Assembly: GCA_964036155.1 (NCBI GenBank)
Contig: OZ038423.1
Coordinates: forward strand, 13,531,249-13,595,248
Direction: 5' to 3'
Length of the DNA: 64,000 bases
DNA from: Diploscapter coronatus
Taxonomy: Eukaryota; Nematoda; Chromadorea; Rhabditida; Rhabditidae
Positions 35,540-47,543 of the stretch are shown here, in pieces (the first letter of the stretch is position 1; each line of letters starts with the position of its first letter). The notes under the pieces are model-generated. The model ran no database searches, was not told where the DNA came from, and was given only the letters and a program-made list of their open reading frames with translations. The position numbers were made by a program, and so were the translations under genes.

Positions 35540-37798
35540 ATGAATCAAAAATCTCATTCCCTGCTGATTGAGTGCGGTGCGCGGACGCAGATTGCGTTCG
35601 ACGATTCTGGAGGACTTTCTATTGTTCTGCCCACGTTCCAACCACCAGGTACTGTGCCCTGATCCCTGGTCCATGCAACTTTCGAAACCCCCAAAATCTT
35701 CTTCTTATAAGAAGAGGATTCCCACTAGATGACTCCTGTTGAGAGAAGGTTCTTATAGGAAGGGTTCCGAAAGTTCCGTTAGTTCAGGAGCTGCATTCAT
35801 TTCTTGAATAATATTTATTTCATGGCTTGAAGCGATGAGATTCATTACCATTTTGAACTAAGATTAAGGACAACTCTGCATTTCAAACAAGCGAATTTAA
35901 TTACAGAGGAACCAGAGGCATCGACATCGAAAAGCTCAGATGGTTCGAAGGCTGAGGACGACGATAAGTCAAAGCAGAATATCCCTTCAATTGATACGCT
36001 CGACGAGTCCGGTGAATTTTTGTGATAATTATAGTCTGACAGTAAAATGAAGTCATAATTTGAGATATGAATAGATTAGGATAGAATATATGCTTCCTGG
36101 TTAGGATTTCTCGAGATTATTGATATTTTTACATTTTTGTCGAACTTACACTAGAGTGAATGATATTAATGGAATATCAAATAACCGGGAAAGTGGTAAG
36201 AAAACTATCGAATAGAAAGTTAACTGATCAAAAATAAACATACATTGCAAGCCTTAAGACCTGAAACTCGAAAAGATTTAATATCTGGATTGCGGAATTA
36301 TTGATTTGAATTTTTAACTTTGACCATATCCCAGGCGATTAATTGAACCTCATGGATTATAAAGATTGAACATTGAATTTCCCGAAACTTACACATATAA
36401 AACTTGATTAATTTTCAGAAGCCTGTTTCTCTTGGATTGATGAATTAAAGTTGGTGACATTCAACAGTTATGCGCCTCCAGTCCAGCCGAGATGTCAAGT
36501 CTGTAACATGGAATTCGACGGGATACCTAGGTACTCCAAGAAGGTAAGAATTATATCTTCGGGATATCTTAGGACCGTTTTATTGATTGAAGCTAAAGAA
36601 GAGCACTTTATCATTTTTACCTCATTTCTGCTAATGAAAATTCCCTGGAACGCACTAATTGCTAAAAATGGGTTAATTGGACAATCGTTTGAGATTTTTC
36701 TGCTCGATCAGCTTCAGAATTGATTTTTTACTGACTAATCTATCAACTCAAATTAGGGTGATCTTCTCAAATTTAGCACCATTCTGGCTGTAGTTACTTT
36801 GATTCCATGAAAATTATTTTCCAGCAAATTCTCGATTCTCGCATTTTTTTTGAAGAGTTTGAATATTTTCGACCTTTTTATTTGTTACCTGAGCTCTGTA
36901 TCGATGCTCGTCACCTCCAGACTAGAAAAACCTCGCGAAGGCAGGCTGAAATTAGCATATTCGACTGCGAGACTAAGTACATGGCATGAAAGCGAAGCTA
37001 GTTTTACGCATCAGCAACCTTTCGCAATCGCAAAAATAATGACAAAATAAAAATGAGCACTTTTATATCTCATTGATCAAATAAGTGGAATCGTGATATT
37101 TTTGTGCAATTGCACGTAATCAGAAGGAACCAAAATTGTTTGCAGAAAATAATTCGTCCTCTTATATTTGGACAATATTTGCATTCATAGAAACGAGATT
37201 CTAATGGGAAAACATTGTTCAGAATAATTTTAGCTCCTTTTCTTTCTTTATGGAAAATTTCAAAGAAAAATAAAACCTTCTTCAATTTACTCATGATTTC
37301 AATTTTCGGTATGCAGGGCGTGCGCGATGTTCTTCAAGCGATGGGTTAAAAGCAGCAAAGAGTATCGATGCCGTTCCAGCACAATTCCCGACAGATGTCC
37401 GCTGTCAAGTAGGCGTACTCATCGTTAGCCGCGTCCCCTGATATTCAGTATCGATTTTTCAGAGAACAAGAGTTGCTGTAAGAAGTGTCGTCTGACAAAG
37501 TGCTTTCTGATCGGAATGAAACGAGAATGTGAGCGATTTTTATCGTTCAAGAATCATAAGTTCTCAAAAAAAATCGTATGTTTGAGACCTTGATGCTTGC
37601 GGCTTCCAGACTATCATTCCTCCTACTTCTTATGAGTTTTTCAAAATTTCAGCGGTCAATCGGTATAAGCGGAGAAAGATCTCAAGTGATCCCGGAAAAC
37701 AACCGACTGACGCAAATTCACCAACGCCGTCAAAGTCACCGACTTCGCCGACCACGTCGATCGCGCCGAACACACCGCCGACTCCGGCAAGCTCATAA
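35540..37798 (+). CDS. nuclear-receptor-type DNA-binding domain protein without LBD
   Basis: Exons are 35540-35648, 35907-36011, 36419-36530 (or to 36543), 37317-37408, 37463-37528, 37653-37798; about 209 residues. The N-terminus is acidic and Ser-rich. Zinc-finger 1 starts CQVCNMEFDG and continues ACAMFFKRWVK. Finger 2 is complete: EYRCRS..PDRCP..KSCCKKCRLTKCFLIGMKRE. A basic patch (NRYKRRK) and a Pro/Thr/Ser tail then end at TAA, so no ligand-binding domain exists. The junction between exons 3 and 4 is unclear: the strong donor at 36543 breaks frame, while the weaker one at 36530 keeps it but leaves finger 1 short of one cysteine. An 8-nt microexon could repair this but was not found. Expected role: sequence-specific transcription regulator in the nucleus. 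Confidence 0.65.
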
Positions 37799-39490
37799 AT
37801 TCCCCGTGATATGTTAATCTTTGGAATTCTTTAATTTCGTCCGAAGATTTTGCGCCTGGAAAATTATACGTTGATGGAAAAATATCTTGGGTGCAAAGTT
37901 ATCGGGCGGCTTTTATTCTGGTTAGCCTTCATAGATCGTAGAAAATGTGTCTGTACAAACTTTTAGTCATCGGCTAGTAATTTATCGTCATTGTTCTTTC
38001 AAATCTGGTTTTAAACTTTACCGCACTTTGGTAAAGAATGTGGAGTTTTGTTGACTTTGTTCAATATTAATTATTTTCAAGGAAACAATCTATTGGTAAG
38101 CGTGATGATGTGCTTTCATGACATGCAAATATCATATTTGACTTGAACGTACTCTTCATTATTCCCGAGATTAGTCTTGTCTCTGTTGCTGGGCGAAGTG
38201 TTTCCGCCGACTCTGCGTTCTTTTACTCTTTCTCTTTCCTTTTCCACATTAGCTTAACTTGCTGCTCGCACCACTCTTTACCCAGAGACAGGGACAGTGT
38301 TCATCTCGATTATAATGGAGAGTATTTTGTGGTTTATCTGGCAAATCGGAGTTTGGAAAGACCGTTCTATCTTTTCTTCAAGCTAATCGAAATAGTACAT
38401 CAAGGATGAGAAATTTTCCGCACAATATTTCACCTAGTTTGAAGACCTTGTAGAATTTGGTCTTCAAACTTTCGGCAAATCAATATTTTATTTCATTATT
38501 TTTTAGTTTGAAGAATCATAAATTGTTTGACCACTTCAGTTTGTTTCTTGCAAAACTTTCCAATTCCAAGTCGCGTAAATAATTTTAGTGTGACAGAGAG
38601 TCTTGACACAAAATGGGTCATTTTGAGTGCCCTGTACAGCCGGGAAGTAATCTATTCACTTCTCGGTTGACATAAAGATAGGCCTTCGTGATAATGCGCA
38701 TCGATGGAGAAAGAGGGGTCGAGAGAAATAGATAAGAGAGAGAGGGAGGAAAGGGGGGAAAGAATGAGAAACACGCGTGCGTGCTACGAGGGGAGCAATG
38801 ATAAAACTGGGCGATCAACGAAACAAACTCCATCCGGTTTGAGATTCGACGTCGTCGAAAATCGCGATAAAATAATTTGGGGATGCAAGACCGAACGGGG
38901 GACAAATATCTCTGTCGGAGAAAAAACGTCGATAATTTCAAAGGGATATTTGCAGATATGGAACTGATAATGCCTGATAAGGTGGAAGCTTAAATGATAA
39001 AATGGTCCTGAATCTTAAGATTATGTCAGGGTATGGATGTAAAAATGGGGGAAAAGGGTTCGCCTGAGGGTTATCGCCCGGATATAGATTATTCTTGAAA
39101 AATGAAAATGGAAGGTGTTTTCATGGGTTTCTTCAGTATATTAGGAAAAACGTTAGAAGGTGACCTGAAGAATCTATTGCCCGGTCAATTCTTCAATTAG
39201 AGAGACAGAAAACGAGACTCTTCTCAAAGTATCAAACTAGAAGGTTTTAGTCGAATATTGTCTACGTGGAATTTCAGTATCATTAAATGAGAGGAGATAA
39301 CTCAACATTTTCGATTGTTTCTATACTCAACACGCTCGATTTTGAAAAAAGACAGACAACAAATAATCTGACTGATACTCTGAAGGAAAATTTCTGATGA
39401 AAAATATTCTTTTATCCGAATTTTTGGTTTTGCAAAAAAGGAACTCAAAAAGAAAGAATTTATTTGATTCTCATAAAAATACATTTACAG
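37799..39490. other. no supported gene
   Basis: AT-rich apart from a GA-rich run near 38703-38765 and one perfect short hairpin near 38.45 kb. Some ORFs exist (up to about 107 codons on the minus strand) but lack splice or family support. Confidence 0.4.
38436..38470. repeat. perfect 12-bp stem hairpin
   Basis: The arms AGTTTGAAGACC and GGTCTTCAAACT are separated by an 11-base loop. It could be a small RNA hairpin or chance; the stem is too short for a typical pre-miRNA. Confidence 0.6.
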
Positions 39491-39607
39491 AAGAAAGGGA
39501 AGATCAGAGAGATTTGTTCAGAGCTTCAGGTAGATCCGCCCATTAATGGGAGGGAGCTCACCGACGATATCGACTTCGTTCTGAAATCTCAAGAGGTTAA
39601 AAATTAA
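39491..39607 (+). CDS. orphan terminal exon candidate
   Basis: An ATTTACAG acceptor is followed by 38 codons (KKGKIREICSELQ...DFVLKSQEVKN) and TAA. Codon use is GC-richer than the flanks, as in nearby true exons. An internal donor-like CAG|GTAGAT at 39525 is an alternative. No upstream partner was identified; it could belong to an unmodelled gene after the receptor-like gene. Not recognised. Confidence 0.35.
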   Translation, partial: KKGKIREICSELQVDPPINGRELTDDIDFVLKSQEVKN

Positions 39608-41051
39608 GGATAGTTTCGAAATTTTTTAAATGCGTTTTTTTTGCATCGATTTCTGGTCATACTTCTTCATTTATCCTGATGTCATATTATTCTCTTCCTA
39701 AAACATATATCTTCCAACATTTCATTGATATTGAGGGGATAAATCCGCTTTTTCATACTAGCTGAGTTTTGCTTGTTATATTATGTCTGCTATACGAAAG
39801 CAGTTGTTCCAGCGAGGCTTTACAATGTTAGCTGGCTGTTTCTAGTATGACATCCGGCTCTCTAACTTGAGGAAAGGAGCTGTGCGTAGATATTTTGTTC
39901 CTTCCCACCACTTCATACCTGTATTCAAAAATAAGCCTGCCTGTGCTTTGTTTCGCTGAGCCCGCAAATTCTACGTTACGAAATATCAATCAAACAATTC
40001 GTAGCGTCCGGCTGATAAGCAGAAATAACACACAACGAACTAGTGTAAAATTGCCGACGAGAAAAAAATGTGTGATTTCGGGACCAATTAGTACAAGTGA
40101 GCGAAAATAGACCAAATTTTAAGAATAATGGGAACTTGTATTAATGCGAGTCTGAACAAATTTTGTTCGAAATTATAATTTTAAAAAATCAATATACTTT
40201 TCATTGATTTCGGGAACAACAACTTTTTTACTAGATGGATCATTTTTTTATAACGAACTATAATCTCCTCTTCCATCGTTGCAAATTTCGTCACGATTTT
40301 TTTTCCGCCAGCAACCTTTTCACTCAAAAATTTCTCGAATCGAAACTGCAGGCCTCCAAGTGTTATCTGCTGGTTGCGTATCTGATGCAGCACAGTAATT
40401 TTGCAGTTTGTTCAACCGAAGTTTGCTTGAGCAAAGTAAATACACTGATATCTTCATCGAAGCAATATCGAAAATGAGTGAGAGACTATTGAGCATCATT
40501 TATGATTGAGGAATGGTCATCGATAAGAGAGAAGTTGGGACTGATCACTCAGCCCCAATGAAACAGCATTTTCAGCTGAGCCCGAAAGGTCTTTGGAGTG
40601 TTTAAATGCTCCATTTGATATTGTGAACTCCCGTAAAAGGTTGGTGTGCTGAGCTCTTTATCGCGTAACAACAGACAGAAAATAGGAAAGTTCAGGGAAC
40701 GAAAAGCTGCTTATTGCCGCAGTATAATGCAGTTTTACGAAAAAAGACGTAAAAAGAGTAAAATTATATCAGAGTTCTAGCAATCTAAGGAATTTCTTGG
40801 AGTTGATAAAGCTTTATAGAATATTTGAACTTTTGAAAAGTAGAGAACTTAGATTGCTCAGAGTTTCATGAATAAATAAACCTATTTGAGGTTGCATCAA
40901 TTTGATACAAAAAAAATTGCTCTATAGAAGAAAAAGTGACTCTTTCAAAAGCAATTGATAAAATCGAGCAAAGGGCTCAAACTAAGCAAAAGATAAATTA
41001 CAAACTCTAGAGTAAAATAAAAAGAAGCGAAAAAAGTTGAAATTCACTCAC
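39608..41051. other. no supported gene
   Basis: Downstream of the last sure GATA-factor exon (minus strand). If that exon is spliced, its continuation must lie here. A helical, charged frame at 40181-40393 (minus) is possible but unsupported. Confidence 0.35.
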
Positions 41052-43564
41052 ATCACGATTGTTGGACGTGTCGGGGTGCGGTCCTCTGTACTTCTCGCCC
41101 TTTACGGTCTCGACGTCGACGAACTGGTTCTCGAGTTGGACGAAGACGGGCTTGATGAACTTGGTGTGGTTGCGCACGCGCTTCACCACCACGCGGTTGT
41201 GCAGACTCGCTGGACGCGGCACGCCGTACTTCTCGAAGTATTGGTTGCAGGCGCTGAAACAATTTTACTCGAATAAAAATTCGAAATTCGATGAGAACTC
41301 AAAATTATCCTTCATCCTATTAGGTTGATGCATAATTTTTTAGGGGCAATTTTTTATTTTTTACTGACTACTATTTAATGGAATAGCAACACTTCTTTAG
41401 AATATTAAAGAAGAAGATAGGGCATCTAATTAAAAATGCCTTTTATCGTTTATCATCTTTTGAATTGTGGTATCTACTTTTATGCCGGGCAATGGGATAT
41501 TTTCCATTGTGAAAGGTGACCCAATTTTTAAACATTGGACCACAAAAAATCACAAAGTTCACACAAAATCAGTTCGATTTATAGCGTTGTAGTAATGGTA
41601 TCACATTATCGGATAAAATTTAATCCTGAACATGAGGCTATATTTACGCGAGATATCGGCCAAGGTATTTTACTTACTCAGAAATCGAATATTTGACTTC
41701 GCTTCTCTCCTATCTCTTAGAGGATAATGTAAGAGCGGCCAAACTCTCGGGTTATGAATGCATGAGAGTTAGTGATAATAATCGTCAAGACACTATCACT
41801 TGAGGTATCACTTTTGAAAAGATATTATTTTTTATTTAATTTATATGAAAACTGGTAAGAAATTACGCATAACTCAATATTTTGTTTGTAACGTGAGCAG
41901 TGGACAGATTGGAATAGTTTTCATAAAACGTGATATTAAAACTTTGAAACATAAACAATGTGTTGATGAAATGTTGAAGAAAAGACAAACACTCACTTGC
42001 ACTCGAGTTGGCCGGTGTATGAGTGGTGGCGCCACATGGGAGTCTCCTTCGTGCCGCACACCGTGCACTTCGAGTTCGCGTGCATCGGGGGTTTCTAAAG
42101 TCCAGTTTAAAAAATTGAAACGAAGAAATGATCTTAGAGATGAAGATTTCTTTAACGAAACAAAAATGAAGTCGACAGACCTTAGTCAAGCGCTTGCGCT
42201 TTATCGGCAATTTGACGTGTTGGGGGGTCTGGGATGGCTTTTTGCCGATCACTGTGCGCACGGTCTGCTGTTTAGCGGTGATGGTGGTCAGCGACAGGTC
42301 GATAAACTTGTGGGGACGAGGCTGAAGAATATCGATTTCAGTTAATTTTATGATATGATAACACAGAACACGACAACATTATATTATTCATAGATAATAC
42401 ACGTCGCTGTGGTTGGAGTGTGAAAAATATTTCAATAAGTTGCGAAAAAAAAAAACCAATGCACTGTAGGGTTTACAGCAAAAGCAGTGTGTCGGCTGAT
42501 GTTTCGGCGAAATTTTACAACAAACCTCCAAGAAGCTGGTGGATGGGGACGCGTAGTAGAGGTTGCCCGAGTTGTCGTTGCGATGGGTCGCCTGTTCGGT
42601 GGCCGTGGCCAGCAACTGACTCGGCTGCTCGCCCTCCGGAGCCGTGTGCATCAGACTCATCGAATACGTCGGCTGATCGTAGTGGTGCACGTGCATGCTC
42701 TGCAACTTCATTGGATCATCTTCAAAAGAGAAATATGAGCAGAAGTGGGAATGATCTTCACCATTCTTCTTTCAAAGATAGATTTGTCACCTTATGAAAT
42801 AATATGAGTAATTCAGGATCAGAGCGAAATACTTGGGAGTCTTTCAAACTCAAGACGGGTAGGGATAAAAGTTGGAATACTAATAGACTGGATTTCCAGA
42901 CCTGCTGAATGGCGTGCGAGTCGTCCTGCGCGGCAATGAGGCGCTGCTGGTCGACGGCGAACAGTTGCGGATTCATCGTTTCGTTCTGCAACCACATCTG
43001 GCTTCTGAAAACCAAGATCGTCTAAGTTGGTCAAATAAAAAGATTTGAGCAATGCTTTCTCAAGATTCCAGTTTCTGATTCTCAGAGATGATGGCCTCAT
43101 TGAAAAGGGAGGGAGAACGTGTTGCTCCCTCGATGGTTTGGAAACAGCTCCTTACGAATCAGACGGCATGGTGGCCGGCTGAACGATCTGGTCCTTCGAC
43201 GTCTTCTTTGCCTGACTGTTGCTCGGCTTCGTAGTCGCACCGCCCGAGGAAGGCATCGTCTGAAGCGGCGTAATGTAGTTAGCGAGCATCAACTCAAAGT
43301 CCAGGTAATCTACTTCGTACGCGGTCGTCACATCGTCATTCGCTGAGAGCCTTAAAGAGCATCTTCACTATTTTGTCGCTTTTCAATGCTAGAAGGTGCT
43401 GATTTTGTCACAGATCAGAATCAGCTTCATTATCACAAGGTTTCAATGTTGATCGAAATTTTTTCTCGTTCTTACGCCTGATTTCCTGCCTGACCGATGG
43501 CAGCTGCCGCTGATGACGGATCCAAAACGTCCACATTGAACAGATCGTCCAGTTCTTGGAACAT
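41052..43564 (-). CDS. GATA-type zinc-finger transcription factor
   Basis: Exons are 43476-43564, 43156-43350, 42902-43004, 42527-42700, 42181-42321, 41997-42094, 41052-41253; 334 residues to the last donor. The single zinc finger (residues about 244-269) is C-X2-C-X18-C-X2-C: CTVCGTKETPMWRHH then ECNACNQYFEKYGVPRPASL, followed by a basic arm (VVVKRVRNHTK). A second basic patch (PIKRKRLTKK) precedes it. The N-terminus (MFQELDDLFNVDVLD) is acidic and the middle is Gln/His/Ser-rich, typical of activation regions. The last exon ends at a strong phase-0 donor (GAT|GTGAGT). If that is not used, the frame stops at 41007 after 14 more residues. Expected role: nuclear regulator of cell fate, binding GATA-like sites. 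Confidence 0.87.
41326..41400 (+). mobile_element. mariner-like terminal end in intron
   Basis: TATTAGGTTGATGCATAATT resembles the TA-flanked TIR of mariner elements (TTAGGTTG.TGCA start). It lies in the last intron of the GATA gene. The opposite end and any transposase frame were not seen, so it is at most a truncated relic. Confidence 0.45.
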
Positions 43565-44446
43565 CGATGAAGTGGTAATGAAGAATGATCAGATCCATTT
43601 TGCTCACGACCGAACGCAAGCTAATTTGTGAAGCCTTCAAATGTCTGCTGATTAAGAAGAATGCCTCTATTTCTCTCCTAGCACGTCTACGTTCCGGCAA
43701 AATGGCAAGCGCACCGACCCATCACTCCGACAGTCACGGCGGTGAATTTATGGGGTTTGGAATGCGGTATTTTCAAGGTTAAAAAGAATCTTTAAAGGAT
43801 GATTCTTGGAGAATGAACGATGATTCGAGGAAAGAATTTTAGAAGACGTTGAATAGTAAGCCTACCTGAAGATTTTGAATCTGTCTAGGAAAAATTGATC
43901 CTCATAATATTTTTTAAATCGACAATGAGCCGGGCATATTCAAAAATCTGCAAAAATGACGCACTTGATTTCTAGAAATTGGATGAGGCGAAATTGCTGG
44001 ACAAAAATTGAAGCCGAAGAAAAGCAAAAGGGAGAAGAGGAGCGGCATGCAGTCGAGCCAGTCGGGAGAGACAGTGAGTAGGAGTTAGGGCGTGATTTAA
44101 TATAATAATCTCATCTTACCAGATTGCATACATCATCCTCGATCTCTATAAATACCTCACTCTGTCAGCTAATAAACGTTTTCACTCGCATCTTCGGTCT
44201 ACCTTCTAAAACCTTTACAACTGGGCGAATGCAATAGTTCAGTTGACCAGATTGCAGCTTGTATTTTTCACAAAAAAATTACATAATGCGGAATTTCAGC
44301 TTTCGCTCTTTCTCGCTATTTTGAAGTTGCGTGTCAATGCCAATTTTATTAAAACTTCAATCTTCATCGAATGCTAATGGAATTTCCAGCAAAAATTTGT
44401 ATGAATTTAGTTTATTCGAGGAAAAATCCCAAGAAAATGAGATAAA
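43565..44446. promoter_or_regulatory. upstream region of GATA factor gene
   Basis: This lies between the GATA factor start and the 3' end of the phosphatase gene. It has a TATA box context CTCTATAAATACC at about 44150 on the plus strand, and no supported exon. Which gene, if any, uses it is unclear. Confidence 0.3.
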
Positions 44447-46738
44447 TTATCGTTGAAATTGAGAGAATCGGCGTGCTAAGAGACACTGGAAGATCAGTGA
44501 AGCAATACTGAAACTTGTTTATATTTCGAAAAAAAAAAATCAAGATTTACCTTCTCCATGGGCTCTGGGGGTTTCATATCTTTCGCTACTTCTGCCAATG
44601 TCGAAATTGGGCAGAAGCTCGAATAATTTTTACATGCTGGTATTCCCTGAGTTATTTCGTCGAAGTCACTATTCTCATCCTGATGATACATCAACTTAAT
44701 TTTTAGGGTCTTATAAGATAAAATAGAAGATCCAATACCTTGAAATAAAAGTCCCCAGAGCTTGTATTTTGCCAGAGTTCTAGAGCCATACAGGCTGAGT
44801 ATAGAGGATATTGCCCTGGGGGATTGATGGCATATTTTTCAACCCCTATTGCCGAGAAAAATGCGTATAAAATTGTGTCGTGCTAAACTTAGAACGAGTT
44901 GGAAGAACTTATCAATTTCTAAACGGAGTATGTTGAGCGGGAATATTTTTTTTAATTTTGATAATATTCAAGTTATATTTAAAATTTGAAGCTTTGAGCC
45001 ACTATGACTTGCTAATCGAGTCGAACTCAAAATGAAACCTTCAATCAAGTGAGTTATCGAAACATCATTTTTCATAAAATTGGGAAAATCTTACTCCAGA
45101 ATACATATAGGCCTTCAAATTGTTAATCCAATTACAGCTGTCCGTGGTTTTATTTAGACAACTCATTTTGAACTGGAACCTCTCGCTGATTTCGTTCAGC
45201 AGAGTTCCACCTCTCAAGATTTTCAGCTGTTTCCCGATGTCATAATCGAGGTAGAATTGGGTTTTGTCTAGAATCTCAAAATCTTTGTTCTGGGGTGATT
45301 TGTAACAAAATTTCACGCAGAATACCCGAAAATTTTTGTTACAAATAGGTGCAGACCCTTTAATTTATAATTTTTGGTCGAAAAATATTATTATCGTCTT
45401 TATAAATTTTTAGAAAAAAAATTGATTTACTAAAGATTCCGTTCTCAAACAATTGCTCTTGATCGTTGACAGCGTTCATTTGAGCGTATAGTTCGTCAGT
45501 GTACCATGGGGTTCTATTCCGAAAATCATTAAAATAGATCATCTAAAGACTTCAAAATAGTCCGTATTTTGAGATTTTTCACCTCCGAAAACAAGGCCTG
45601 GGTAGGCTCCCAAATGCTTTCGTAATAGATCCTCTTTCCACAATTCACGGTTAGATTTGCGAATAAGTTTTGCACTGAAGTCGCATTCATGTAGGCTTGA
45701 AATTCGTCGGTCTTCTTCGCCAGCTCCCACCATTTTTCTCTCAGCGGGCAGTGCGCGCCGACGTTTGATACATAAAAACGTTATTTCAATAGCTCTGCCG
45801 AAATTTGAAACTTAACTTTGAAAATTTAAGATACCTTATGTTTCGGGATTAATTGCATGCGAATTAGACCATTCAAATAGCAATTGCTTTGTTGATAAAA
45901 TTAAAAAAAAAAAAACCTACATAATCAGTATCATCCCTAACGGTATGGATTGCAACTGGCACTAATCCAGCAGGCCAGCCCGCAGCTTGAGGATAATCAT
46001 ATTGATTGCTGTTATTGTAGTTCGCTTGACCGTAAAGACCGATCATGTTCGAGTAGGCTGAGATTAGCTGAAAATATTACTGATTTCGAACACTCATAGC
46101 TTTCTTTTAAAAATTGATAAACCGCTGTCATAATGTGTTGATTTATGTATGGCTAAAGTGTCAGGTTATTACTTAGAAAATCATACAGTTCTGTTAACAT
46201 CGGTTGATCGTACGTAAATTGCGTTAGATTTGTAGGCAGACGGTAAAAACCCCGGATAGACATTATCAATGTACCGATTTCTTAGCTTCATGCCGAGTTT
46301 CATATGCTGCTCCATCCCCTTCTAAGAGTAATCATTTTATAGCTTAAGAAAGTCAAATTGCCGGTGATAATTGTCCAAGGCCTCCGCCCCCGAATTTCCA
46401 CTCATCCGGTTTGACGCCGTCTTTCGGATACGTCGCGGTTGGAGATCGATCTCATGAAATAAAATTCATAAATTTTGGATGTGTTTCAAATTTTATTAGC
46501 TTTCAAGGAATTGGCAGTTTCAATAATTAGTGTCCGGACGACCTTTAATAATCAACAAACCAACTAAATAATTTTCTTACCATGCCTATACATCTGAAAT
46601 TCTAGCCATTTTCAGCCTCAAGGAAAAATTAGCTCATACCATCTGTACAAATACTAATTTCATGCCACTAGTTTGGTCTAGATATTCACTATCTACAGAA
46701 ATAAATAATATAATGAAGACAAAGAATAAGTAGAACAT
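44447..46738 (-). CDS. histidine acid phosphatase (secreted or lysosomal type)
   Basis: Eleven exons: 46640-46738, 46581-46593, 46362-46450, 46187-46321, 45921-46067, 45583-45771, 45431-45542, 45095-45267, 44739-44882, 44551-44694, 44447-44485; 427 residues. A signal peptide (MFYLFFVFIILFIS) precedes LVFVQM. The catalytic RHGDRSP motif is split over a 13-nt exon. TATYPKDG, GGGGLGQLSP, VRSTDVNRT, DDTDY, LRGGTLLNE and the proton-donor HDT (residue about 320) follow in family order. Intron 3 has a GC donor. Intron 5 ends without AG (TTTTTAT|GTATCA), yet the phase fits exactly. Several N-glycosylation sites are present. The enzyme hydrolyses phosphomonoesters at acid pH, probably in the gut lumen or lysosomes. 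Confidence 0.9.
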
Positions 46739-47543
46739 TTTATAGAATATTAACTGAAGGAAAATTATGGGGCCATAGAAAGACGAGAGTTCAGCATGAA
46801 AATAAGTTTATATTACGCAAAAAGAAAATTCTTTGCTGATAAGAGCTTGCAAAATTGATAAATTGTATTCCCTAAATGATGAATGGAGACATTATCAGCA
46901 TTTCGTAAGCTCGAATAGTGGCAAAGAAATTGCCAGATCCAGTCTGGCTACAAAATAGCTTGAATATTTTATCATTGTGGATTTCAGAAAAAAGAGGATG
47001 ATTTTACATTCATGATCGTGTAATCTATCGAAAGAGCAGAGTAATGGCTATTTAACATTACAATTTTTAATTTCAAATTCACTTAGACAACGAGAGACAT
47101 AAATCTAGATGACGATTCTAAAAATTCACTCTTTATTTTGAGATTATTCGCTATGCGTACGCATTTTTATCATTGTTGCAAGAAAGAGAAACTTTTAGGC
47201 AAAATTGTTACAAAAAGTTGACGTACGCAGTTTTTCGGCAAATGGACGAAAATTAAGAAAACTTTATTGATACGATGAAAGATGGGGCTTGAAAACCGTA
47301 TGAAATATTTTATTTTATTTATATTACCTTTCAGACCATGTTCTAATAAGGAAAAGGGCAAACAAAGATGCATTTCGTGGACTCTTTACTGATGCTTGTA
47401 CTCTTGCAAATGTTTCCGAAAATGTCTCAATAACTTGTAATCAAATTTGGCTTCAGAAGTGATTTTTGTTCCAAGCTTTGTGTGATTTATTATTCAGCCA
47501 AAAAATTGATGGATATTAGAAATTAAGCTTTATTGAACTATTT
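46739..47543. other. intergenic, no gene seen
   Basis: 5' flank of the phosphatase gene and 3' flank of the receptor gene. The tandem duplication shared with 50.46 kb begins near 47057. Confidence 0.5.

Noticed and set aside
38618..38967. Opposed ORFs of 107 and 87 codons
   Set aside because: Driven by a GA-rich low-complexity run; no splice or family support.
40181..40393. Minus-strand 70-codon helical frame as GATA factor continuation
   Set aside because: A helical charged peptide is possible, but codon composition is unlike the other exons of the gene and no acceptor in phase 0 is convincing.
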